Source: Pseudomonas sp. RIT-PI-r
GTDB taxonomy: Bacteria > Pseudomonadota > Gammaproteobacteria > Pseudomonadales > Pseudomonadaceae
Length of the DNA: 64,000 bases
Direction: 5' to 3'
NCBI RefSeq assembly: GCF_001297015.1
Contig: NZ_LIGE01000020.1
Span: 41,722-105,721 of the forward strand
Both the position numbers and the translations under genes were made by a program. This document shows positions 21,385 to 30,394 of the stretch, piece by piece. Numbering within the stretch: position 1 is the stretch's first letter; each line of letters begins with the position of its first letter. The notes beneath the pieces were generated by a model, which worked only from the letters and a program-made list of their open reading frames with translations, was not told where the DNA came from and searched no databases.

Positions 21385-22356
21385 ATGCAGCATCTCGATC
21401 TACAAGTGGTGCGCCGCGCGCTGGAGTGGTCGGTGGCGGGGCAGCGTATCTGGCTCTGCACCGTGCTGACGACTTACGGCTCGGCACCACGCGCGCCGGG
21501 TTCGCTGCTGGCGGTGAACGAAGGCGGGCAGTGGATCGGCTCGCTGTCGGGTGGATGCGTCGAGGAAGACTTTCTCGAGCGCGTCGCCGAAGGTGCGTTT
21601 GTCGATGCGGTCAACGTTGTGCGTTACGGCGAGGGTGACGATCCGCGTTCGCGGGTCAGCCTGCCGTGTGGCGGCATTCTCGATGTGCTGGTAGAGAAGT
21701 TTGACGCCGACTGTGATGTGCAGGCGCATCTGCGTGAGTTGGAGTCGGCGCTGCTCGGTCAGCGTCGCTTGATTCGCGAGGTCGATCTGGCCAGCGGTGC
21801 GCGCAGTCTGTTCGCAGATCGCGAGCAGGGTGCGCGTATCGAGCGTGAGATTGATCGGGTGCGGATTCGTGTTGGCGCGGCGCAGCGCTTGTTGCTCGCC
21901 GGTTATTCCAGCGTGGCGCAGGCGTGTGCCGAGTTCGCCGTGGGTCTCGGGTTTGAAGTGATTCTCTGCGATCCGCGTGATGAAGTGCTTGAAGGCGTGG
22001 TGCTAAACGGCGTGGAGATTCGTCGGCAATTGCCTTCGGTGTTTATCGCCGATGGTGGCTGCCACCGCGATACGGCGGTCGTCGCGTTGACCCACGATCC
22101 GCGCATCGACGATCTGGCGATGATGGAAGCGGTGCGCACCGAAGCGTTCTACATTGGCGTAATGGGATCGCTGCAGACCTCGCAGAAACGCTTTGAGCGA
22201 CTGCGCCGGATCGGTGGGCTGGGCGAGTCTGAGTTGGCGCGGATCCATGCGCCGATCGGGCTTAACCTCGGCAGCAAGACGCCGGCGGAAATTGCTCTGG
22301 CGGTGCTGGCTGATATCCTGCGGATCCGTAGCGGGATTGCTCGGGATCAGCTCTGA
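21385..22356 (+). CDS. XdhC family molybdenum cofactor insertion/sulfuration chaperone
   Basis: A 323-residue protein with the XdhC/CoxI N-terminal motif TYGSAPRAPGSLLAV, SLSGGCVEEDF and the C-terminal Rossmann part (LLLAGYSSVAQACAEF, ALTHDPRIDDLAM, YIGVMGS). Relatives bind MCD, help sulfurate Mo and load it into hydroxylases. It starts 1 bp after the cytochrome stop, closing the operon. Confidence 0.92.
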   Translation: MQHLDLQVVRRALEWSVAGQRIWLCTVLTTYGSAPRAPGSLLAVNEGGQWIGSLSGGCVEEDFLERVAEGAFVDAVNVVRYGEGDDPRSRVSLPCGGILDVLVEKFDADCDVQAHLRELESALLGQRRLIREVDLASGARSLFADREQGARIEREIDRVRIRVGAAQRLLLAGYSSVAQACAEFAVGLGFEVILCDPRDEVLEGVVLNGVEIRRQLPSVFIADGGCHRDTAVVALTHDPRIDDLAMMEAVRTEAFYIGVMGSLQTSQKRFERLRRIGGLGESELARIHAPIGLNLGSKTPAEIALAVLADILRIRSGIARDQL

Positions 22357-22375
22357 AACCGTTCAGTGTTGAATA

Positions 22376-22406
22376 AAAAGGGCCGCTGTTCAGCGGCCCT
22401 TTTTTA
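22376..22406. terminator. Bidirectional terminator between the xdhC-type gene and the FAD oxidase
   Basis: AAAAAGGGCCGCTG TT CAGCGGCCCTTTTTT is a perfect hairpin with A and T runs on both sides, lying between two convergent genes. Confidence 0.9.
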
Positions 22407-23687
22407 CATCCCGAATTTGTCGCGCAACCCGTAATACCAGGCACCCAGCGCCGCAAACGGTGTTCGCAGCAATTGGCCGCCGGGGAACGGGTAGTGGGGC
22501 AGATCGGCAAACGCATCAAAGCGCTCAGCCTGACCGCGTAACGCCTCAGCCAGAACCTTGCCTGCCAGGTGTGTGTACGTCACGCCATGGCCGCTGCAGC
22601 CCTGCGAGTAATAGATGTTGTCACCCAAGCGCCCGACCTGAGGTAAGCGTGAGAGGGTCAGCAGGAAATTTCCGGTCCAGGCGTAATCAATCTTCACATC
22701 CTTGAGCTGCGGAAATGCCTTGAGCATCTTCGGGCGGATGATCGCCTCAATGTTCGCCGGATCCCGCGCGCCATAAACAACGCCGCCGCCGAAGATCAGA
22801 CGTTTGTCGCCAGTCAGGCGGTAATAGTCGAGCAGGTAGTTGCAGTCTTCGACGCAGTAATCCTGCGGCAGCAATGCTTTCGCCAGCTCGTCCCCCAGTG
22901 GCTCGGTAGTGATCACCTGAGTGCCGCACGGCATCGATTTGGCCGCCAGTTCCGGCACCAGATTACCGAGGTAAGCGTTGCCGGCGACAATGATGAACTT
23001 GGCCCTGACCTTGCCTTGCGGCGTATGCACCACCGGGTTGGCGCCACGCTCAATGCGCAGGGCAGGCGATTGCTCATAGATCGTGCCGCCGAGCGACTCG
23101 ACCGCCGCTGCTTCGCCGAGGGCAAGGTTCAGCGGATGAATATGGCCGCCGCTCATATCGAGCATGCCGCCGACGTACTGATCACACGCGACCACTTCGC
23201 GGATGCGGCGTTGATCGAGCAGTTCCAGTTGCGTATGACCGAAGCGCTCCCAAAGACGCTTCTGCGATTCCAGGTGACCCATCTGCTTGGCGGTAATGGC
23301 TGCGAATACGCCGCCGTCCTTCAGGTCGCACTGAATGTTGTACTTGGCCACGCGCTCGCGAATGATCCGGCCACCCTCGAAAGCCATCTGCCCGAGCAAC
23401 TGCGCCTGCTTCGGCCCAACGGTGCGTTCGATCACATCGATGTCACGGCTATAACTGTTAACGATCTGCCCGCCATTACGCCCGGAAGCGCCGAAACCGA
23501 CCTTGGCTGCTTCCAGTACCGTCACGCGAAAACCGTTCTCCAGCAGAAACAGGGCAGACGACAATCCGGTATACCCGGCGCCGATCACACAGACGTCCGT
23601 CTCCACATCATCCTGCAAGGCAGGGCGGGGCGGTACGGTATTGGCCGACGCAGCGTAATAGGACTCTGGGTAAGGGGTGTTCGCCAT
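22404..23687 (-). CDS. FAD-dependent amine oxidase, gamma-glutamylputrescine oxidase-like
   Basis: A 427-residue DadA/PuuB-type flavoprotein. The dinucleotide motif GAGYTGLSSALFLLENGF (residues about 37-54) is followed by FGASGRNGGQIVNSYSRD, typical of PuuB-like oxidases, and a C-terminal FAD contact in YSQGCSGHGVTYTHLAGK. It could act in polyamine catabolism, but many paralogues with other amines exist in Pseudomonas, so no symbol is given. It stands alone on the minus strand. Confidence 0.88.
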   Translation of the reverse strand: MANTPYPESYYAASANTVPPRPALQDDVETDVCVIGAGYTGLSSALFLLENGFRVTVLEAAKVGFGASGRNGGQIVNSYSRDIDVIERTVGPKQAQLLGQMAFEGGRIIRERVAKYNIQCDLKDGGVFAAITAKQMGHLESQKRLWERFGHTQLELLDQRRIREVVACDQYVGGMLDMSGGHIHPLNLALGEAAAVESLGGTIYEQSPALRIERGANPVVHTPQGKVRAKFIIVAGNAYLGNLVPELAAKSMPCGTQVITTEPLGDELAKALLPQDYCVEDCNYLLDYYRLTGDKRLIFGGGVVYGARDPANIEAIIRPKMLKAFPQLKDVKIDYAWTGNFLLTLSRLPQVGRLGDNIYYSQGCSGHGVTYTHLAGKVLAEALRGQAERFDAFADLPHYPFPGGQLLRTPFAALGAWYYGLRDKFGM

Positions 23688-23829
23688 CCGGCAGCCTCTG
23701 TTTAATATATTTTACGAGTGCACCGATCCTACCTGAGTTGAAAAACCTCTGCCAGCCACCGGAAAATCTTCGTCAGCGGCCCGAAATTAAATATTTTGCA
23801 TATTCATAGGGTTAGGTGAAAAAAAGGTG

Positions 23830-23857
23830 TTGACACCCCTCGGGAATTCCGTAGAAT
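23830..23857 (+). promoter_or_regulatory. Sigma-70 promoter of tRNA-Val(GAC)
   Basis: TTGACA (23830-23835), a 16-base spacer and TAGAAT (23852-23857), 13 bp before the tRNA. Confidence 0.8.
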
Positions 23858-23870
23858 GCCGCCTCACAGC

Positions 23871-23947
23871 AGGCACGTAGCTCAGTTGGTTAGAGCACCA
23901 CCTTGACATGGTGGGGGTCGTTGGTTCGAGTCCAATCGCGCCTACCA
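23871..23947 (+). tRNA. tRNA-Val (anticodon GAC)
   Basis: A 77-nt cloverleaf with D-arm AGCTCAGTTGGTTAGAGC, anticodon loop TTGACAT carrying GAC, T-arm GGTTCGAGTCC and encoded CCA. The acceptor stem AGGCACG/CGCGCCT has one A-C mismatch at the fifth pair. Confidence 0.93.
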
Positions 23948-23975
23948 AACAAAATCCGCTCTGCTGGGCGGTCTG

Positions 23976-24008
23976 GAAGGGCTCACCGAAAGGTGAGCCC
24001 TTTTTTGT
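23976..24008 (+). terminator. Intrinsic terminator after tRNA-Val
   Basis: GGGCTCACC GAAA GGTGAGCCC, a perfect 9-bp stem with a GAAA tetraloop, followed by TTTTTTG. Confidence 0.95.
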
Positions 24009-24099
24009 TGTCTGCGATTTGTGCGGAGTGCTCAAAAGGTATCGGGCTTGTCCATCTGGGCGCCGGGAGTGCTGTTGTGACTGTAGGGATTATTGGCAT

Positions 24100-24294
24100 T
24101 CAATATTCCAAGCCTCGACTCTCAGCCGTTCCAACAGGCTGCATCTCTTTAGAGATACTTGGTTTCCAGCCTTTTTTAAGGAGTTCTTTCCTCGCTGACA
24201 AAAAAGGCATGCCTTCTTTTATCGGGATTTCTGTTGCGCTGGCAAAGGTGCAGCTGAAGCAAAGCAATAAAGATACGAACAGATGTGTTCTCAT
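24100..24294 (-). CDS. Small exported hypothetical protein, possibly truncated immunity-like protein
   Basis: A 64-residue frame with a clear signal peptide (MRTHLFVSLLLCFSCTFASA) and a mature part starting TEIPIKEGMPFLSARKELLK, then a GW. The GMPxxxARxxLxxxGW pattern recurs in small exported Pseudomonas proteins that are usually longer (my recollection, not a search). The ATG overlaps the TGA of the upstream frame (ATGA), suggesting a translationally coupled pair. The early stop at 24100 suggests truncation. Confidence 0.5.
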   Translation of the reverse strand: MRTHLFVSLLLCFSCTFASATEIPIKEGMPFLSARKELLKKGWKPSISKEMQPVGTAESRGLEY

Positions 24295-24550
24295 TTCGCA
24301 GTCCCGCCAAATTTCCTGTAAGTCGACACGACGTCGTCATAGGGCATGTACTTTTGGCCGGAGGGCTTTCCATTTAGCGGGCGGTTGGCTTGGCCTGGAC
24401 CCATGGGTAAAGCTTCCCACTGGCCAGATGCCTTGTGAATTGCATTTTTGATGTCGCCATTTACGATTGGATCAATTGCCTTTACCGATCGAAGGAATCT
24501 GTTACGCGAGCTGCGGGTTTGCCACTGATGGAAAAATCCTTTTCAAGGGG
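24291..24550 (-). pseudogene. Decayed PAAR-like / effector C-terminal remnant
   Basis: Two overlapping minus-strand frames look coding but are broken. Frame one (24482-24550) reads DFSISGKPAARVTDSF, close to the repeated GKPAARVGD-type motif of PAAR spike proteins, then stops at 24482-24484. Frame two (24291-24542, 83 residues) continues as NGDIKNAIHKASGQWEAL...YMPYDDVVSTYRKFGGTAK and ends in ATGA shared with the small exported protein. A one-base shift near 24490 would join them. I infer a decayed type VI-type effector and possible immunity gene. No N-terminal part or intact PAAR domain is present. Confidence 0.4.
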
Positions 24551-25009
24551 TCAGGCGGGTGCTGGCAGGCTGTCGCTGATTTCGACGATGCGAGCTATCC
24601 GTGGCGTCTTTATGAAATGTCTGGGCGGTGCGGGCGGCGGCGTGGAGTTGAGCGGGCGCTGGTGGGGAGGAGCCTGTCCATAGGTTTGGAGTGCATCGAA
24701 TTGAACCGTCCATGTAACTTTCGTACGCAGATGATCCTACTATTTCGAAGAGTGGTTAACAGTTGTTACATCTTTTTGGTTGACTGATTTGCGGCGAGTT
24801 TTTCGCGGATTTTCTCCGCGCTCTGACTGGTTTGGATCCTTGCTGATTTGCGTGCGAATGATCAGGCAGGCCGGATGTGGCTGTCGCTACTCCTGAAGTT
24901 GTGCTTTGTGGCGGCCAATGAGTAACCGTCTGTCGCCATCGTCCTTTGAAATAATGTGGAGATTTAATGACTTACGATGATTTTTAACCGACCGGTTATC
25001 AAAAATAAG
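24551..25009. other. Stretch without a supportable intact gene
   Basis: Lower-GC DNA between the decayed effector-like frame and the sRNA candidate. Open frames of up to about 107 codons exist on the plus strand (24467-24787) but they lack ribosome sites and family resemblance. A hairpin CGCGGATTTTCTCCGCG lies near 24805-24821. I see nothing further. Confidence 0.5.
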
Positions 25010-25038
25010 TTGTTAGGTGCAGGATGATTCAGTAAGAT
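25010..25038 (+). promoter_or_regulatory. Promoter of a candidate small RNA
   Basis: TTGTTA (25010-25015), a 17-base spacer and TAAGAT (25033-25038) in an AT-rich context, followed 40 bp later by an intrinsic terminator with no gene between. Confidence 0.5.
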
Positions 25039-25044
25039 CCGCCC

Positions 25045-25112
25045 CGCGTTCACCACCACGGTTTATGCATTTTTAAATCCCAAGCTTCCATCAGCTGCTT
25101 GGGATTTTTTTT
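25045..25112 (+). ncRNA. Candidate small RNA ending in an intrinsic terminator
   Basis: A transcript of about 65-70 nt is predicted from the promoter at 25010-25038 to the terminator TCCCAAGC...GCTTGGGA (25078-25104) with eight T (25105-25112). No start codon with a ribosome site lies inside. I do not recognise the family. Confidence 0.4.
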
Positions 25113-25251
25113 GCCTGCGATTTGCCTCTACCGGCTGAATTTCTCGTCTCGGTCTCTCCTGAATGCCTGATGACACCCGACAGGCAAATCCTTGTTTTTT
25201 CAACTACTACTGACTGGCCGATTTTCAACTCTTTCTGATGAGGGTGTATCG

Positions 25252-25707
25252 ATGCTGGTTCATTGGTTTCTTGCAGCTGTTCATCTGCTGGCATTTGCCT
25301 TGGGTTTTTGGGCCGTACTGACGCGAGGGGCGGCGTTCAGTCGCTTGGCGGCGGGGACGGGAGAGGCGGGGGGGGTTCTGCTGGCCGACAATTTCTGGGG
25401 GATCTGCGCACTGATCTTGTTGATCACCGGCGGGATGCGTGCCTTCGGCGGATATGAAAAAGGCACTGACTATTATCTTCATCAACCGCTGTTTCATCTG
25501 AAGATGACGCTGTTCGTTCTGATTCTGCTGATAGAGCTGGCGCCGATGATCACGCTGATCAAATGGCGGATCGCCAAGGCGCGGAGTGCGGAGCTCGATA
25601 CCGGGCGAGCAAAGCTGTTCGCACGCATCAGTCACGTCGAAGCGCTCTTGCTGGTGCTAATGATGGTTGCAGCCACTGGCATGGCGCGTGGTGTGGTGTT
25701 CGGATAG
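25252..25707 (+). CDS. DUF2214 family integral membrane protein
   Basis: A 151-residue protein with four hydrophobic helices (about 4-23, 43-61, 82-102, 128-147) and the family-like segments LADNFWGICALILLITG and YYLHQPLFHLKM. The function is unknown. The ATG at 25252 was chosen because GATGAGGGTG precedes it and the first helix begins at once. It is monocistronic as far as can be seen. Confidence 0.85.
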   Translation: MLVHWFLAAVHLLAFALGFWAVLTRGAAFSRLAAGTGEAGGVLLADNFWGICALILLITGGMRAFGGYEKGTDYYLHQPLFHLKMTLFVLILLIELAPMITLIKWRIAKARSAELDTGRAKLFARISHVEALLLVLMMVAATGMARGVVFG

Positions 25708-25926
25708 GAAGGCGAATTCCCTTTGCTCTATCGGAAATGTCCGACAGCCAGCCTTGAGAATGCTCGGTAGTATCGATCAGCAGAAGGGACGGGAGGGTAA
25801 CGCGGCGGGTGCATGTGTCAGGCGCCGTGCCCAAGGAGCTTGGGAAGCGGGTGGCAAAACGGCGCGTGAATCTTTAGCCAGTCATTGCGCGCAAGCAAAC
25901 GAACTGGCTACTGACTGCAGTGCGAC

Positions 25927-26121
25927 TCAGGGAGTCTGTGGCTTGTCCGGGGCGGTCAGGCCAGCCTGAATACGCTGGTAGATTTCTTCACGATGCACTG
26001 CAACGTTTTTCGGCGCGTTGATGCCGATGCGAACCTGTTGGCCGCTTACGCCCAGAATGGTGATGGTGATGTCATCACCGATGTTTATGCTTTCACCGAC
26101 TTTGCGGGTGAGTATCAGCAT
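25927..26121 (-). CDS. rsmE: Translational repressor of the CsrA family, RsmE type
   Basis: A 64-residue dimeric RNA-binding protein that binds A(N)GGA motifs in 5' leaders and is antagonised by RsmX/Y/Z sRNAs of the Gac/Rsm cascade. The sequence ([20 protein letters not shown], then [20 protein letters not shown]) with the tail TAPDKPQTP matches RsmE of P. fluorescens more closely than RsmA as I remember them. The start is the Met of MLILTR, 11 codons into a longer frame, with AAGGAGAAGACC upstream, itself a GGA motif fit for autoregulation. Confidence 0.93.
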   Translation of the reverse strand: MLILTRKVGESINIGDDITITILGVSGQQVRIGINAPKNVAVHREEIYQRIQAGLTAPDKPQTP

Positions 26122-26371
26122 GGTCTTCTCCTTGATTGCTTTGTAGGGCACCTGATTCAGACAGTGCAGAGGTCGGTGGTACGTATAGATTAGTGCGAAG
26201 TCTCACGGTTTGGGTGCCTCTTTCTGACGCGCAGATGCGGCATTAATTCCCAGGGCGTAACTATACAGAGGCTGCAATCATCAATCTCGTTGTTTTGTGC
26301 CCATTTTGCGGGGCTCGCGAAGTATTTATGAATGTTAAGATCGCCGCTTTGAGAATTCCGAGGGAAGCGTT

Positions 26372-26740
26372 GTGCGCAAATTGGTTTGGGTAGTCGCGGC
26401 ACTGGTATTGGCAGGATGTGGTGAAGGCAAGAGTGTGGACGAGCAAAAGTCGCAAACGGTGGCCGCGACAGCTCCTGTCGCAGCATCTGTTGCGCAGTGG
26501 GATCTTGAAGTGCGTGGCGAAACGCCTCAGGCGGTCAGTGATCTGAGTGGCTGGTTGATCGAACACGCTTTCGTGCCGACAGTTGTCAGGGATGGTAGCG
26601 GCAAAACGCGCATTCTGATTGGTCCGTTCAATTCCCAGGCCGAAGCTGAAGCCCGGAAAGTGCAGGTGGATGCGGCGTTGGTGAAAGCCAAAAAACAGAA
26701 TATTGAATCGGTCATCATCGAGCATCCGATCACGCCGTAA
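26372..26740 (+). CDS. SPOR-domain lipoprotein
   Basis: A 122-residue protein with a lipoprotein signal (MRKLVWVVAALVLAGC, lipobox LAGC, Cys16) and a C-terminal SPOR-like domain (about 42-118, WDLEVRGETPQAVSDLSGWL...RILIGPFNSQAEAEA). It is probably anchored in the envelope and binds septal peptidoglycan. The start is GTG with AGGGAAG upstream. It is divergent from rsmE; the 250-bp gap between them should hold both promoters. Confidence 0.85.
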   Translation: MRKLVWVVAALVLAGCGEGKSVDEQKSQTVAATAPVAASVAQWDLEVRGETPQAVSDLSGWLIEHAFVPTVVRDGSGKTRILIGPFNSQAEAEARKVQVDAALVKAKKQNIESVIIEHPITP

Positions 26741-26827
26741 CACGCTCCATTCGGCGGAGCTGCCTAAAGGTCATCAAGCGCGATTCGTTCCTTTTGAATC
26801 GCCGAAGATATCCAGAAGGAGCTCCCC

Positions 26828-27739
26828 ATGGCCTCCGCCAATCCCTACAAGTTGTTCGATGTCACTTTGCAGCGTAAAACCCGATTGAGTCCGCACATGA
26901 TGCGCCTCACTCTGGTGGGCGCACCCGTTTGCGAAATGGCCACGTGGGCGCCGGATCAACGGGTAAAGCTGTTTTTCCCTGCCGCCGACGGTTCACAGTC
27001 AAAGCTTGCCCAGGACGAGGGGTGGTACGCGCGCTTCAAGTCGATGCTGGTCGATCGACGGCCCGCGATGCGCACCTACACCATTCGCCACCTGCGAGTT
27101 GAACAGGGCGAAGTGGATATCGATTTTGTTCTGCACGGTGAAACCGGTCCGGCATCGCGATGGGCCTTGCGCGCGCAGCCGGGGGACTCAATGCAGATTC
27201 TTGCCCCTGACAAACATTTTTCAGCGCAGCAGGCCGGTGGGTTCGAATGGAAGCCTCCGCGAGCGCTAAAGCAATTGCTACTCGTCGCCGATTCCACGGC
27301 GTTGCCGGCCGCCATGGGCATTCTCGACGAAATGGCGGTCCTCGCCGAGCCCCCGCAAACCCAAGCGTTCTTCGAAGTCGACAGTGCGCAAGACATGCTC
27401 GCCGTGCCTGACTGGCCTGGATTATCGGTGCAATGGTTGATTCGTGATGAGGCCAATGCAGAGGTCGCCGGTGCGCTGATGGTCGATGCGGTGCGGCAAG
27501 CGACCTTGCCCGTGCATACCTCTTCAGAGGGGCAGGCCGTGAAGCTTGCAGATGTCGATATTGATAAAGACATTCTCTGGGAAGTCGCCGACGCCGCAAC
27601 CGGAGGTTTCTACGGCTGGATTGCAGGAGAAAGTGCGGCGGTCATGAGTCTGCGCAAATACCTGATCAAAGAGTGCGGCATCCCGCGCGAAGCGCTCAAT
27701 CTGATGGGTTACTGGCGCTACAACAAATCTGGCAGCTAA
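26828..27739 (+). CDS. Siderophore-interacting protein (FAD-binding, NAD(P)H-dependent ferric reductase)
   Basis: A 303-residue ViuB/YqjH-type flavoprotein that reduces ferric siderophores in the cytoplasm to release iron. The N-terminal FAD domain carries RPAMRTYTIRHL (the RxYT FAD motif, near residue 79) and GPASRWALRAQPGD. The SIP C-terminal domain carries VADSTALPAAMGIL and the end AGESAAVMSLRKYLIKECGI...GYWR. AGAAGGAGC precedes the ATG. No Fur box was identified. Confidence 0.92.
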   Translation: MASANPYKLFDVTLQRKTRLSPHMMRLTLVGAPVCEMATWAPDQRVKLFFPAADGSQSKLAQDEGWYARFKSMLVDRRPAMRTYTIRHLRVEQGEVDIDFVLHGETGPASRWALRAQPGDSMQILAPDKHFSAQQAGGFEWKPPRALKQLLLVADSTALPAAMGILDEMAVLAEPPQTQAFFEVDSAQDMLAVPDWPGLSVQWLIRDEANAEVAGALMVDAVRQATLPVHTSSEGQAVKLADVDIDKDILWEVADAATGGFYGWIAGESAAVMSLRKYLIKECGIPREALNLMGYWRYNKSGS

Positions 27740-27744
27740 GCATG

Positions 27745-27780
27745 AAAAGGGCCTCGAACATCACGTTCGAGGCCCTTTTG
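27745..27780. terminator. Bidirectional terminator
   Basis: AAAAGGGCCTCGAACATCAC and its partner GTTCGAGGCCCTTTT form a long perfect stem between the convergent siderophore-interacting protein and endonuclease I genes. Confidence 0.92.
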
Positions 27781-27794
27781 TATTGCGTGAGGGA

Positions 27795-28484
27795 TTAACC
27801 GCAGGCTTTCAGATTGACTGGCCCGACAAATTCATTGCCGCGCCCCATCACGCACGCCACGCTCTGATTACGCTGGCGTTCCCAGTCCTGCACGGGATAG
27901 GTCTTGTCCCACGCCTCGTACAATTGACGATCCTGTTTCGACAGGCGCAGGCCATATTGCTTGCTCATGTAGAAATAGGTGCGGGCGATCATGCCGCGAA
28001 TCGAAGGGCGCGGCATGACCTTCTTTGCCTTGAAGTCGACCTGAGTCAGACACGAGCCGTACTGACCGGATTGCACCGGTAGCCAGCCGTAACTGAAGTT
28101 GCTGCGGTCGCCATTGACCTCGCCGATGCTCGGCACCAGGTTGTGCAGGTCGGCCTCGGCTTTCTGGTAGGACGGGTCATAGCGTGTGCAGTTCTTGCGA
28201 CCGCCTTCCTGCCAGCATTGACGCTGATGGCCAAACTGCCACGCCGGCACGATGTGCTCCCACTCGATGCGCGAAGCGCGTTTGGCGTTTTTGCGCGGTA
28301 TATAACCGCAAGCCTTCAAATCAACTTTGTTGCCGGTGTATTTGCATCCGCAGTAAAACTCGGTGGACTGCGGCGCGTACAGCTTCCAGGCGACCTTCTT
28401 GGCTTCGGTGAATGTGCGGGGTGCGCCGGCCTGAGCCCCCATGGCGACGAACAACAACAGTACAGCGAAAAAGCGGACACTCAT
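27795..28484 (-). CDS. Secreted/periplasmic endonuclease I
   Basis: A 229-residue member of the EndA/Dns family of nonspecific DNases. It has a signal peptide (1-19, ending AQA), the beta-beta-alpha metal site RIEWEHIVPAW, the downstream EADLHNLVPSIGEVNGDRSN, and several Cys for disulfides as in Dns. The ATG 28484 was chosen because the hydrophobic leader MSVRFFAVLLLFVAMGAQA begins there. The DUF1654 gene lies 4 bp upstream on the same strand, so the two form a probable operon. Confidence 0.92.
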   Translation of the reverse strand: MSVRFFAVLLLFVAMGAQAGAPRTFTEAKKVAWKLYAPQSTEFYCGCKYTGNKVDLKACGYIPRKNAKRASRIEWEHIVPAWQFGHQRQCWQEGGRKNCTRYDPSYQKAEADLHNLVPSIGEVNGDRSNFSYGWLPVQSGQYGSCLTQVDFKAKKVMPRPSIRGMIARTYFYMSKQYGLRLSKQDRQLYEAWDKTYPVQDWERQRNQSVACVMGRGNEFVGPVNLKACG

Positions 28485-28488
28485 TGAA

Positions 28489-28728
28489 TCAATCTTCCTT
28501 CGGCACAACCCAAAAAATCTGCACGCCGCCATCGTCTCGGTAGGCGAGGGTGACGTTGTCGTTCTCGTCGATTTCCTCGAGCAGGCGCTCCCACTCATCC
28601 ATCGGCTCATCCGGCAAACGGAAGATCAGCGCGGCTTTGGCTTTTTGTGCGGTGGGGGAGTTGATGATTTTCTGAACGCGCAGACCCATGCGTTCGTAAG
28701 CATCCGGAGCATCAGGAGAGGTGGCCAC
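28489..28728 (-). CDS. DUF1654 family protein
   Basis: A 79-residue cytoplasmic protein (YERMGLRVQKIINSPTAQKA, later DEWERLLEEIDENDNVTL and IFWVVPKED) of a family common in Pseudomonas and its phages. The function is unknown. GTG 28728 was preferred to the frame's upstream ATG because AAGGATAACCTC precedes it at the right distance. It overlaps nothing and leads into the endonuclease gene. Confidence 0.8.
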   Translation of the reverse strand: MATSPDAPDAYERMGLRVQKIINSPTAQKAKAALIFRLPDEPMDEWERLLEEIDENDNVTLAYRDDGGVQIFWVVPKED

Positions 28729-28956
28729 GAGGTTATCCTTATTAAGCTGTACGTGCATACAGTATTTAACTGTAAGCAATTTCGCAACTGCTTAAAATTC
28801 AAGAAAATCCTCTGACAGCGGTTTTCGGATTTTGGTGTAGGTCGTGTCGACTTTTTTGTGGGAAAAATTCAGAAGGGTTGTAAGCAGCCCACCACTCGCC
28901 AGACAGGAGAGTGGTGAACCAAGTGCCCGATCGAGAATCGACCGGGCGAAGGTCAA

Positions 28957-30084
<1,128 letters not shown>

Positions 30085-30334
30085 TCATCTAGATGCGCCC
30101 CGGGCTGATCTGAATGCCTGGAGTGCTATGGGAAGAGCAGGATCTGTACCAGCCGTACTTTGCTTTAGAGAAATGTTTAACCTGATGATTTAAATCAAGT
30201 TTTTATGATTTGGAAAAGAGCAGAGGAAATCGCCTATCCGGGTTTCCGAACAATGGAAGCTTTCGCGTTCGGTTCACCGAAAAGGACTACCGATCCTGTC
30301 GAACGAATTTGCTTGCCGGATTCGAATGTTCTGC

Positions 30335-30361
30335 TAAAGAAAGCCCCGCGCTGGCCGATGG
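30335..30361 (+). promoter_or_regulatory. FliA (sigma-28) promoter
   Basis: TAAAGAAA (30335-30342), an 11-base spacer and GCCGATGG (30354-30361) match the flagellar sigma-28 consensus TAAAGTTT-N11-GCCGATAA at 12 of 16 positions with exact spacing, 34 bp before the next gene's ATG. The rest of the 30060-30394 gap shows nothing I recognise. Confidence 0.75.
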
Positions 30362-30394
30362 TGGTTCAAGGAAACTAAAATGTAGGGAGTCCAC

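Noticed and set aside
24467..24787. A 107-codon plus-strand frame
   Set aside because: No ribosome site, and the opposite strand carries the better PAAR-like and tail frames.
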